Of a stretch of DNA of 64,000 nt, positions 44,469-52,933 are shown piece after piece. The notes under the pieces are model-generated. The model made no database searches. It was given only the letters and a program-made list of their open reading frames with translations, and was not told the origin of the DNA. Within the stretch, counting starts at the first letter, position 1. Every line of letters begins with the position of its first letter. Position numbers and translations under genes: made by a program. The DNA lies in assembly GCA_000940995.1 (NCBI GenBank), contig CP005973.1:496001-560000 (forward strand), read 5' to 3'. Origin of the DNA: Photobacterium gaetbulicola Gung47. Its GTDB lineage: Bacteria; Pseudomonadota; Gammaproteobacteria; Enterobacterales; Vibrionaceae.

Positions 44469-45860
44469 TTAGGCAGTGACAGCGCCTACTGTAATATCAC
44501 TATGTTGCTTTTTCTGAATATCTTTCCAAACCAGCGGTATAACAATAGCGGCCAGCAGGATGTTAGACAGCGGCACCGACAGCCATACCCCATCTACACC
44601 TAGCCACTGGGGCAATAGGTACAAGAAAGGCAGTTGTACCAGCATGTTGCCCGCCGAAATCCCGAGGGCCTTTGCCCCTTGGTTAACTGACATAAAATAC
44701 ACAGAAGCCAGCGCGATCAAGCCATCGAGGAACATTGCGAACAGGTGCAGGCGCAGGCCATTGACTGTTTCGGTTGCGAGAGCCGGATCCCCGTTGCTAA
44801 ATAAGCTTACTAGGGCGTTCGGAAATAGATTCAGGAATAGCACCGAAGTGATACCCGTTAGCATTACCACTTTGCTCGCAAGGAGCAGTGTCGCTCGGAT
44901 CTTTCTGCCGTGTCCGGCACCGTAGTAATAACTCACTGGGGGCTGCATACCACTGGCGATCCCTTCGGCAAGTAGGTAGTACATCGTCATCAAGTAGCCG
45001 ACAATGGCGAATGCCCCGACATGCACGGCACTGCCGTAGTGCATAAATAACTTATTATGCACGGCGATAATGAAACTAAAGTAGACGTACATGAATAAGC
45101 TTGATGTTCCAAGGCTAACTGCATTGGCAGCAATCCCTGCGTTAAACTTGAAGGTGCCGAGGCTGAGCCTCAATTTGGAATAGCCAGTGAAAAAGTAGCC
45201 TACTGCCACGATAGTAATTGATATTTGGGCAATGATAGTCGCAATAGCTGCTCCTCTTAGCCCCATGTCCAGCTGCGCAATGAAGATATAATCGAGGATA
45301 ATATTCACAATGGCACCAGCCATCATCAGGGCGGTTGAAAAGTTAGGGCTGTCGTCGTTGCGAATGAGCATTGGCAAGGCACCTGCCGCAATGGTGAATA
45401 CGGCTCCCCAGGTGAAGACATCAATATAAGCCCGGCCCATTGCCAGCGGTGCGCCAGTTGCACCTTGAGCGATTAAGAGCGACGGCGCAATCAGCGCCAG
45501 TGCAGCCATCACCAACAGGCCCGCAATGGCGATTAAGCCAAGGCCAGTAGCAAGCGCCTGTTGTGCTTTTGTGTGGTTGTCTTCACCTTTGTATATCGAA
45601 ATCAGGCTGCCAGTCCCCATGCCGACAAGCAGGCCAAGGCCCGCAATAAGCCCGATGATAGGCCAGGCCATATTGATCCCGGCTAATCCTTCAAAGCCTA
45701 TGAAGTGGCCAACGAAAATACCATCAATGACTTGATAGAGGCCGTTAACCAGCATGGCGGCAACGGAGGGGATCGCATATCGCCAAAAGGTTTTGCTGAT
45801 ACTTTTATTATCGATTGTGGTGTCTTGCTGGGGGAGACTTTGTGTAAATTTCTCTTGCAT
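44469..45860 (-). CDS. MATE-family efflux transporter
   Basis: 463 residues with twelve membrane helices in two six-helix halves. Each half has the family pattern (first half NGLYQVIDGIFVGHFIGFEGLAG; second half EGIASGMQPPVSYYYGAG with the GMQPPVSYYYG segment). It exports cationic compounds by Na+ or H+ exchange. It belongs to the DinF/VmrA-like group that is common in Vibrio. The LysR gene at 45978 is divergent and a dyad lies between them. Confidence 0.92.
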   Translation of the reverse strand: MQEKFTQSLPQQDTTIDNKSISKTFWRYAIPSVAAMLVNGLYQVIDGIFVGHFIGFEGLAGINMAWPIIGLIAGLGLLVGMGTGSLISIYKGEDNHTKAQQALATGLGLIAIAGLLVMAALALIAPSLLIAQGATGAPLAMGRAYIDVFTWGAVFTIAAGALPMLIRNDDSPNFSTALMMAGAIVNIILDYIFIAQLDMGLRGAAIATIIAQISITIVAVGYFFTGYSKLRLSLGTFKFNAGIAANAVSLGTSSLFMYVYFSFIIAVHNKLFMHYGSAVHVGAFAIVGYLMTMYYLLAEGIASGMQPPVSYYYGAGHGRKIRATLLLASKVVMLTGITSVLFLNLFPNALVSLFSNGDPALATETVNGLRLHLFAMFLDGLIALASVYFMSVNQGAKALGISAGNMLVQLPFLYLLPQWLGVDGVWLSVPLSNILLAAIVIPLVWKDIQKKQHSDITVGAVTA

Positions 45861-45928
45861 AGGAGATCTTTGGCTTTTGTGACTTTGAGAACATTATCCC
45901 CCTTTTTATGATTGATTGAAGTTAGGAA

Positions 45929-45947
45929 CTATCCGCTTTTCGGATAG
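45929..45947. promoter_or_regulatory. Dyad operator between MATE and LysR genes
   Basis: CTATCCG (45929-45935) and CGGATAG (45941-45947) form a perfect 7-bp inverted repeat around CTTTT. Its position between the two divergent genes fits a binding site for the LysR protein encoded at 45978. Confidence 0.6.
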
Positions 45948-45977
45948 AATGAGGTTGTAATATGCTAATAGAGTGAG

Positions 45978-46859
45978 ATGAACAAGGTGAATTGGACGAT
46001 AGATCAGCTGGAAGCTTTTGTGTGTGCGGTGCAGCAGGGCTCTTTTTCAGCCGCAGCGAGGCATCTTGGTAAAGCTCAATCTCGAGTGAGTACCGCTATT
46101 AACAACCTAGAAGTGGACTTGGGTTTTGAATTGTTTGACCGAAGTGCCCGTTTACCGGTACTGACTGCTGCTGGTGAAGAAATGTATATTGAAGCCCGAG
46201 CGGTGCTGGCGCAATGCGAGCGGATGTCCGCGCGGGCGATGACAGTATCCTCCGGGCAGGAGGCGACATTTACGATCGCAATTGATGAGGCAGTGCCGAT
46301 TACTGCCTTTGAAAGTTTGTTTACGTCGATATCCGTGACACACCCGTTTCTAAAGCTAACGGTTATCAATGGATCACAACAAGATATTGCTCAGTGGGTC
46401 GCGACGGAGAAAGCTGACCTCGGGGTGTTGTTTCATCAAGATACCCTGCCTGAGAGTTTGGAGTTCACTTCTATCGGTCAGTTCAAACATGCGTTGATTG
46501 TATCGCGAGATCACCCTTTGGCAGGTATTCCGGTACCGAAAGTGACTGATTTGATTCAATACCGGCAGCTGGTTATTCGGGACAGGATGGGAGTGGGGAA
46601 AGCGACGCCCATTTCATCTAATTATTGGCATATTGATAGCTACTACCTCATTTCTTCAATGGTTATACGTGGGATCGGCTGGGCCTTGGTGCCAGAGCAT
46701 GTTGCACAAGAAGAGTGGTATGTAGACGAGCTTGTAGAACTATCAACGGAAGAGATCCCTGAGCCACTAATGGTAGAGATGGGGGTCGTGAAGCGCAGGG
46801 ATAAGGGCGTAGGTCGAGTGATGGACTGGTTGTATAGCGAAATGGCCCAAATCTTCTAG
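45978..46859 (+). CDS. LysR-family transcriptional regulator
   Basis: 293 residues. The N-terminal helix-turn-helix (AVQQGSFSAAARHLGKAQSR then VSTAINNLE) is canonical. The effector domain runs from about residue 93. The Asn-Asn and Arg-Val-Ser variant in the recognition region (SRVSTAINNLEVDLG) is ordinary. It is divergent from the MATE efflux gene with a shared operator, so pump control is the likely job. Effector unknown. Confidence 0.9.
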   Translation: MNKVNWTIDQLEAFVCAVQQGSFSAAARHLGKAQSRVSTAINNLEVDLGFELFDRSARLPVLTAAGEEMYIEARAVLAQCERMSARAMTVSSGQEATFTIAIDEAVPITAFESLFTSISVTHPFLKLTVINGSQQDIAQWVATEKADLGVLFHQDTLPESLEFTSIGQFKHALIVSRDHPLAGIPVPKVTDLIQYRQLVIRDRMGVGKATPISSNYWHIDSYYLISSMVIRGIGWALVPEHVAQEEWYVDELVELSTEEIPEPLMVEMGVVKRRDKGVGRVMDWLYSEMAQIF

Positions 46860-46963
46860 CTATCGCGATCATTTTCTAGTTATCTTTATTAAACAAATTG
46901 TTGCTGTTAATGTCGTACTTATAACCAATTGAAATATGTTGAAGTAAAGAGTGCTGCCGAGCT

Positions 46964-48916
46964 ATGACCGAAGAATCACCGCTAACCACTGCCCATGACA
47001 CCTCCCAATCGTTGCCGCTTATTCTTGCTGGGCCAATATTGCGTAAGGTAACGCCCAAGGAGCTGACGTTGTGGTTTGCAGTCTCGAGTCCGCTGGAAGG
47101 AATTTTTACTTTATATCAGCAAGCAGATCAAAAAGAGCTATTTTCCGGCAGCCTCTCGCAGGGTAAACATGTCCGAATCGGTGAGCGAGCTTGGATATAC
47201 CAGGTAACGTATTTGGGCGAGTTTCCTGCTGACACCCCATTGGAATACCAAGTTGAAACACAGGACGGCGTACTCACTGAGCTCATTCCAGATCTGCTCT
47301 ATGACGGGGAATCACGCCCAGCCTTTATCATTAAAACACAAGCCGATTATGTGATGCATGGCTCTTGTCGCAATCCGCATTATCCAAGTAAAGACAGCCT
47401 AGTGGCCGCTGATGTTAAAGTTGCAGGGCAAGAAATTGACGATAGGCCGTCATTGCTCATGATGAGCGGTGATCAAATCTATGCCGATCATGTTGCCGGT
47501 TCAACACTTGACAGTATTCAGCAGGTTATTGATTTACTGGGGCTCTATGATGAAGATTTCGATAAGGCACCGGTAGCCAATACCAAGGAGCTGCGCTGCC
47601 ATGCTGATAACTTCTATGGAAGGGAAAAACTGTTACCGCAATACCTGGAAGGAGGGGAAGATATCATTGAGAGATTTCCCCGAGTTGCCAGTTGGTTACG
47701 GCGCAAGTCTCCGGTTTTCAGCTCTCGTGAATCTGGCAATCACCTGATCACACTAAGTGAGTTCAACGCTATGTACTTGTTGGTATGGTCTCCAGAGCTG
47801 TGGCAGTTGGTCGATAGTGCGAGACTGGAGCACAACCTGTTCCAGTGGCAAGGCAATACACTTGAAGCTAAATGGCAAACGCTTTGGGCTGATGAAAAAA
47901 TACAGATAGATCAGTTTGTCAAAGGCTTACCGCAAGTCCGCCGCTTGATGGCGCATATTCCAACCTACATGATTTTTGATGATCACGATATTACTGACGA
48001 CTGGAACCTGACGGTAGGGTGGGAGCAAGCGGCTTACCATAACCACTTTTCTCGGCGGATCATCGGTAACGGCTTGATCAGTTATTGGCTATGTCAGGGG
48101 TGGGGCAATGCGCCTGAGAGCTTTGACGAGACGTTTTTTAGTCATGTTGAAAGTTATTTCGAGCAGCCAACCAGCGATAGCCAAGACAGTCTGATTGACT
48201 TTCTCTACCGGTTTGAGCAATGGCACTACATCATTAATACAGAACCGAAAATGCTGGTACTCGATACCCGTACCCGCCGCTGGCGTTCTGAGTCCAAGAT
48301 GAACAAGCCGTCGGGTTTGATGGACTGGGAAGCGCTCAGCGAGCTGCAAATGTCTTTGATGAATGAACCCGCAGTGATTTTGGTTTCTGCTGCGCCGATG
48401 TTCGGGGTGAAGTTTATTGAATCCTTGCAGCGTGGCATGACTTGGCTAGGGCAGCCATTGCTTATCGATGCTGAAAACTGGATGGCCCATCCAGGCTCGG
48501 CCAATACTTTGATCAGCATTTTCACCCATACCAAAACCCCAACCAATTTTGTGATTTTATCTGGTGATGTGCATTACTCGTTCGCTTATGACGTTAAGCT
48601 GCGTTTTCGCAATAGTAGCCCGAATATTTACCAGATCACCTCAAGCGGGATCAAAAACGAATTTCCCAATGCGTTATTGCGTGTCTGTGATTTCATGGAC
48701 CGTATATTATATAGCCCTCGCTCCCCGCTCAATTGGCTCACCAAGCGAAAGCGTCTTAAAATCTTCAAACGCGATCCGGACTTGCCGGGGAATCACCGCC
48801 TGATTAACCGCAGCGCCATCGGTGAAGTTAGGCTGGATGCTGACGGTAAGCCTGTCGATATTGCTATTTTGACTGCCGAAGGAGAGAGGGTGAGTTTTTC
48901 GCCAATTGAAAAGTAG
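46964..48916 (+). CDS. PhoD-like metallophosphatase, cytoplasmic form
   Basis: 650 residues. A short N-terminal beta domain (residues 20-115) is followed by a metallophosphatase domain with the PhoD-like metal ligands: MSGDQIYADHV (168-178), IFDDHDITDDWN and LSGDVHYSFAYD. No signal peptide or twin-Arg motif is present, unlike true secreted PhoD. The C-terminal 70 residues are basic (KRKRLKIFKRD) and may be an extra surface. Similar proteins occur in bacteria as PhoD-like hydrolases of unknown substrate. It is a single gene; the phosphodiester or polyphosphate target is not known. Confidence 0.83.
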   Translation: MTEESPLTTAHDTSQSLPLILAGPILRKVTPKELTLWFAVSSPLEGIFTLYQQADQKELFSGSLSQGKHVRIGERAWIYQVTYLGEFPADTPLEYQVETQDGVLTELIPDLLYDGESRPAFIIKTQADYVMHGSCRNPHYPSKDSLVAADVKVAGQEIDDRPSLLMMSGDQIYADHVAGSTLDSIQQVIDLLGLYDEDFDKAPVANTKELRCHADNFYGREKLLPQYLEGGEDIIERFPRVASWLRRKSPVFSSRESGNHLITLSEFNAMYLLVWSPELWQLVDSARLEHNLFQWQGNTLEAKWQTLWADEKIQIDQFVKGLPQVRRLMAHIPTYMIFDDHDITDDWNLTVGWEQAAYHNHFSRRIIGNGLISYWLCQGWGNAPESFDETFFSHVESYFEQPTSDSQDSLIDFLYRFEQWHYIINTEPKMLVLDTRTRRWRSESKMNKPSGLMDWEALSELQMSLMNEPAVILVSAAPMFGVKFIESLQRGMTWLGQPLLIDAENWMAHPGSANTLISIFTHTKTPTNFVILSGDVHYSFAYDVKLRFRNSSPNIYQITSSGIKNEFPNALLRVCDFMDRILYSPRSPLNWLTKRKRLKIFKRDPDLPGNHRLINRSAIGEVRLDADGKPVDIAILTAEGERVSFSPIEK

Positions 48917-49077
48917 TCTGGTTAGTCACGATTAATCATGGCTACCTAACTGCTGGTGGCCTTGTTTATTTCCAGCGGACATCACAATTTATATCTTTAT
49001 ATCAATGGATTATCTCCATGATATTTATTGATAATGGGAGGGTGAAAACAAGGACGTGAAGTTGCAAGGAAAGAATA

Positions 49078-49440
49078 GTGAGAATACAGGAAGCAGCGAA
49101 ACAGAGTGGATTAAGTTGTCACACCCTAAGATATTATGAGAAAGCAGGATTAATTTACCCAATTCCTCGAGACACGTCTGGACATCGATATTACGCAGCG
49201 CATGATATTCGATGGCTCAATTTTGTACAGTGCCTGAAAAGCACTGGAATGCCACTTAAAGATATTCAGTCTTACGTTCAACAAGCCGCCGATGCAGAGA
49301 ATAAAGCTGAATTGTTGTTAGATATTCTGGTTACACATAAGAAAAGGCTGGAAACGAAATTAGCAGAAACACAAGATTTCCTCGCCCATATAGAATGGAA
49401 GATTAACCATTACCAGGATATGCTGATTGAGCGTAACTAG
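49078..49440 (+). CDS. MerR-family transcriptional regulator (GTG start)
   Basis: 120 residues. A MerR DNA-binding domain at the N-terminus (IQEAAKQSGLSCHTLRYYEK with wing HRYYAAHDIRWL) is followed by a coiled coil (about 75-115). It lacks Cys at metal-binding positions apart from two isolated Cys, and is of the small AdhR/NmlR type that responds to aldehydes or electrophiles. GTG at 49078 has AAGGA 9 nt upstream. The convergent aldo/keto reductase carries a matching operator in its promoter (50528-50547). Confidence 0.88.
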   Translation: MRIQEAAKQSGLSCHTLRYYEKAGLIYPIPRDTSGHRYYAAHDIRWLNFVQCLKSTGMPLKDIQSYVQQAADAENKAELLLDILVTHKKRLETKLAETQDFLAHIEWKINHYQDMLIERN

Positions 49441-49510
49441 GCTCTGTTGAATATTTGGAACTCAGACAGACTACTGAAAGCCTGCCTGATAACAAGCAAT
49501 GATATTCTAG

Positions 49511-50488
49511 CTATACGGTTTCGGCTTGTTTGTTTGAAAAGACAACGTTTATCCTTGAGTGATCTTGTTCTGTTAAGGTAATTTCTGAGGCCTTGATGAG
49601 GCCAGACAGCTGTTCTGTACTGCGCGCACCAATAATTGAACCGGTTGTAGCTGGATGTGACTGCGTCCAGGCGATGCTAAGTTCTGCTACATTACAGCCT
49701 TTGTCCTCAGCAATGACTTTTAGGTGTTCAACCATCTCGAGGTTTCTACTAAATGTCGGCTCTTGGTAGAGATGATGTTCATGACGCCAATCGTTTTTAC
49801 TTAACCGAGCAAAACGATCTTTATTCATGGCACCACTTAATAGCCCTGAAGCCATTGTTGAGTGGTGTATCGTTCCTACGTTGTGCTCAAGACACCAAGG
49901 TAACACCTCTTTTTCAGCAGAACGATTTAGCAGCGAATAACCTGGCTGATTTGATATCACCGGTGAAACAGTATGGACTTGTTGTAATTGCTCAGCAGAG
50001 AAGTTTGACACCCCGAGATGACGAATTTTGCCCTGTTGCTTCAACTCAGCTAGCGTATGCCAGGCTTCGATGATATCCGTTTCAGGGCGAGGCCAATGGA
50101 TTTGGTAAAGGTCGATAACTTCAACGTCTAGCCGCCGTAAACTATCTTCCACTTCTTTGATGATGGATTGCCTCGAAATCCGGTTGAATAACTCTGTCTC
50201 TCCAGGTTTCCAACACAATCCGCATTTAGTGAAAATGTAAGGCTTACTGCTTGTTTGTTTCAGTGCTTTGTTGATGATTTTTTCTGCATTACCTAACCCG
50301 TAGGCTGGCGCAGTATCGATCCAGTTTATTCCATTGTCCAACGCAGCATGAATAGTATCAATTGAATCTTGTTGTGGTTGTTTACCCCACCCCCATTCAC
50401 CGATATCACCGCCAATCGCCCAACTGCCAAGGCCTAGTCGGCTAATGTTCAAATCAGAGTGGCCAAGACGTTTTTTTTCCATTCCCAT
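49511..50488 (-). CDS. Aldo/keto reductase
   Basis: 325-residue NADPH-dependent oxidoreductase with the catalytic set Asp and Tyr (WIDTAPAYGLGNAEK), Lys (FTKCG) and His (YQIHWP). The NADP site is in the C-terminal stretch (GSIIGARSTEQL). The start is ATG 50488, with AGGAA 8 nt before; ATG 50482 is equally likely. An upstream in-frame start at 50629 would read through the promoter, so it is rejected. It would reduce aldehydes or ketones. It is the probable target of the MerR regulator at 49078. Confidence 0.9.
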   Translation of the reverse strand: MGMEKKRLGHSDLNISRLGLGSWAIGGDIGEWGWGKQPQQDSIDTIHAALDNGINWIDTAPAYGLGNAEKIINKALKQTSSKPYIFTKCGLCWKPGETELFNRISRQSIIKEVEDSLRRLDVEVIDLYQIHWPRPETDIIEAWHTLAELKQQGKIRHLGVSNFSAEQLQQVHTVSPVISNQPGYSLLNRSAEKEVLPWCLEHNVGTIHHSTMASGLLSGAMNKDRFARLSKNDWRHEHHLYQEPTFSRNLEMVEHLKVIAEDKGCNVAELSIAWTQSHPATTGSIIGARSTEQLSGLIKASEITLTEQDHSRINVVFSNKQAETV

Positions 50489-50516
50489 TTCCTTTTTCCT
50501 ATTACGAATACTCACA

Positions 50517-50547
50517 GGAATACATGTTTGAGTTAGCTCTAAGTCAA
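50517..50547 (-). promoter_or_regulatory. MerR-type promoter/operator for the aldo/keto reductase
   Basis: On the minus strand TTGACT (50542-50547) and TATTCC (50517-50522) are 19 bp apart, the long spacing typical of MerR-activated promoters. The 20-bp segment 50528-50547 (TTGAGTTAGCTCTAAGTCAA) is nearly palindromic, with eight of ten pairs matching. It resembles the operators of AdhR/NmlR-type regulators. Confidence 0.7.
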
Positions 50548-50587
50548 GCTTCATATCAACAAAGGGAAATAGATTGAGAATCTTTTC

Positions 50588-50599
50588 GAGACATGTCTC
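50588..50599. repeat. 12-bp perfect palindrome upstream of the aldo/keto reductase
   Basis: GAGACATGTCTC is self-complementary and lies between the aldo/keto reductase and YceI genes. It may be a second regulatory site; nothing else supports this. Confidence 0.35.
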
Positions 50600-50695
50600 A
50601 CTTGATAAATCGAAGCTCTTCTTCTCCACCCTCTTAGAACTGGCCTATATTTTCTAAGTGATATTTCAAAGAAATAACAATAGAAGGGGAAGTCG

Positions 50696-51295
50696 ATGGC
50701 GTTAACGTGGAAAAAAAGGTTGGTATTGAGTTCTGTTTCAGCGGTACTCGTATTTGGGGCTGTTAGTGCCTGGGCGGGGTGGAAATTGGATAGCACTCAC
50801 TCCTCGATTGGGTTTTCCTCTGTTAAGAATGACAGTGTGATGGAGCAGCACGGCTTTCGTAATTTGAGTGGGTCTATTTCTGATGATGGTGAAGTATCGC
50901 TATCTATTGATTTGACCAGTGTAGATACCAAGATCCAGATCCGTGATGAGCGAATGAAGAAAGAGCTTTTTCATACCGACAAGTATCCATTGACCACTAT
51001 TGCAGCGAAAGTTGATGCTAAGGCTATCGGCGAACTCAATGCCGGTCAAACTGTCGTACAGGATGTAGACTTCGCGCTGGATCTACACGGCAAGTCAGAA
51101 GTTTTGAAGGCAAAAGTGCAGGTAACCGGACTGGATGACGGAGGCTTACTGGTTTCTACCATTCAGCCCGTCGAAGTGAAAGCGGGCACCTTTGGTCTCG
51201 ATGGTGGGATAGGCAAGCTCAAAGAGATCGCCGAGCTTAATTCGATACTGCTTACCGTACCCGTTAATGCGAATTTGGTGTTTGTAGCCGAATAG
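50696..51295 (+). CDS. YceI-family exported protein
   Basis: 199 residues. A signal peptide (about 1-27, ending SAWA) is followed by the YceI lipocalin-like beta barrel: WKLDSTHSSIGFSSVKN at the start, KKELFHTDKYPLTTI in the middle and ELNSILLTVPVNANL at the end. YceI proteins bind isoprenoid-type lipids or amide compounds in the periplasm; the ligand here is unknown. GAAGGGGAA lies 5-12 nt before the ATG. Divergent from the aldo/keto reductase. Confidence 0.88.
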   Translation: MALTWKKRLVLSSVSAVLVFGAVSAWAGWKLDSTHSSIGFSSVKNDSVMEQHGFRNLSGSISDDGEVSLSIDLTSVDTKIQIRDERMKKELFHTDKYPLTTIAAKVDAKAIGELNAGQTVVQDVDFALDLHGKSEVLKAKVQVTGLDDGGLLVSTIQPVEVKAGTFGLDGGIGKLKEIAELNSILLTVPVNANLVFVAE

Positions 51296-51371
51296 TATCA
51301 ACAGATACATGGTATCTTCTTACATAATAGTACTTCTGAGATCCGATAGTTTACCAAGCCGGCCATTGCCT

Positions 51372-52170
51372 TGAAGTGGTCAACTAAAATTGGCCACAGT
51401 TTTGTATTCTTGCCAGTACCTTCGTTCTGACTCGTTTGCTGTTAGACCTCCGTTGTACTGATGCGGCCTGATCTGGCTGTAATAGCCAATAATGTATTCT
51501 GTAATTTCAGCTTTGGCTTCACTGAAGTTTCTGTAGCCTATTTCAGGTATCCATTCACTCTTTAAGCTTCTAAAGAACCGCTCCATAGGACTATTATCCC
51601 AGCAATTACCTCGACGACTTAGGCTCTGAGTTATTTGGAAACGCCAAAGCTTCTGGCGATATTTTCTGCTTGTATAATGACATCCCTGGTCTGAGTGAAA
51701 CATCACACCATTAGGACGCCTCCTTGATTCGAATGCCATCGAAAGAGCTTTACATGTCAAAGCGCTGTCAGGCGACAATGACATTGCCCACCCAATGGGC
51801 TTCCTGGAAAAAAGAACAATAACAACAGCTAAATAGCATCACCTGTTACCAGCCCATACGTACGTCACATCGCCACACCACACTTGATTAGGCTGAGTTA
51901 CTGCAAATTGACGGTCAAGCCTGTTGGGAATTTCTAGGTGCTCTCGCTCTGCTTTTTTGTAAGCGTGCTTGGGGTGCTGGCAACTGGTCATCTTCAACTT
52001 TTTCATAAAGTTACGTGCACGATAGCGACTCAGAGGTATGCCTCTAGCCTTGACTATTTCCGCTATTGTGCGGGCACCCGCTGAACCGCGGCTATCATTG
52101 TGTCACCTGTTAACTTCTGAGGTGATGATATCACCTCTTATCAGGTGGCCAAATTCACCGTACCACTTCA
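51372..52170 (-). mobile_element. IS3-family element, internally deleted
   Basis: Ends form imperfect inverted repeats: TGAAGTGG at 51372-51379 and CCACTTCA at 52163-52170, each with TTGGCCAC about 14-21 bp further in. The length is about 800 bp, whereas IS3 elements of this type are about 1.2-1.4 kb. The orfA gene and the start of orfB are missing. No target-site duplication is recognised. Confidence 0.8.
51380..52101 (-). pseudogene. IS3 transposase orfB, 5'-truncated with in-frame stop
   Basis: The reading frame encodes the C-terminal two-thirds of an orfB: GSAGARTIAEIVKARGIPLS, then the integrase core with WCGDVTYVWAG, HSDQGCHYTS and SLSRRGNCWDNS plus ERFFRSLKSEW. A TGA at 51839-51841 replaces a Trp codon expected after GNR. 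The N-terminal 60-80 residues are absent. Both lesions make it inactive. Confidence 0.85.
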
Positions 52171-52305
52171 GTCTATATGTTTTCTGACCTATTTTTCATG
52201 AGTGAAATACAACAAAAGGTTTATCATTGATAAACTAAGTTATGGATGTATACCGGATCCTGTTGATCATGCTTCATTGGGACGAAACTGAAACTTGCCT
52301 CAGCA

Positions 52306-52733
52306 CGAGGAAAAACTAAGGGCCATGGCGATCGGAATATCGCACCTGCCCGCTCTACTGCCTAAGTAATTGGCCAAGAAGCGGCCATCAGTCAAGAGTT
52401 TTATCGCTATCGAGCGAGAGAGGCGTAACAAGGGCAAGGCAACCATCGATACGCACTTCTACATCAGTTCGGTAGACGTGAATCTAAATTAGCTTTTTGC
52501 AGCGTACGCCGGCAATGGTACACGGAGAACCAACAGCACTGGGTGTTGGATGTGGTATTCCGCGAAGACCAGAACCTGATTGGTGATCGGGAAGAGCAGA
52601 GCGCATGGCGTTGTTCAGACGTATTCTACTTAATCTGGCTCAGCTGCAACATCCGGAAAAATCGAGAAATAAAATGAAGATAAAGCGGGCGGGCTGGAGC
52701 GACGATTTTAGGTCAGAGCTGTTCTTTGGTTAA
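52306..52733 (+). pseudogene. ISAs1-family transposase remnant
   Basis: Degraded C-terminal part of an ISAs1/H-repeat transposase. Recognisable pieces are SVKSFIAIERERRNKGKAT with THFYISSVDV, then WYTENQQHWVLDVVFRED, then after a frameshift LLNLAQLQHPEKSRNKMKIK and RAGWSDDFRSELFFG. Two in-frame stops and one frameshift were counted. With the broken IS3 it forms the border of the sugar cluster. Confidence 0.8.
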
Positions 52734-52933
52734 TGGTATTAACAAAATAAATCCGGCCCTGATGTCAGCATGGGCCGGAAATACGCATCGTTATGGAGCA
52801 TTACATATTTCGGCTCTCCTCTTGCCTAGAAAGTCATTGATAAAGCTTTGCGTGCTAAGCCGGAGTCCGGCGATAGAGACATTGCCTAACCGAAAGCTTT
52901 TCTTGCAAATGGGTCTATCATCACGGCTTCAAG

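Noticed and set aside
51839..51841. Programmed frameshift or readthrough in the IS3 transposase
   Set aside because: The TGA stands inside the integrase core at a Trp position, and orfA is missing, so it is decay and not regulation.
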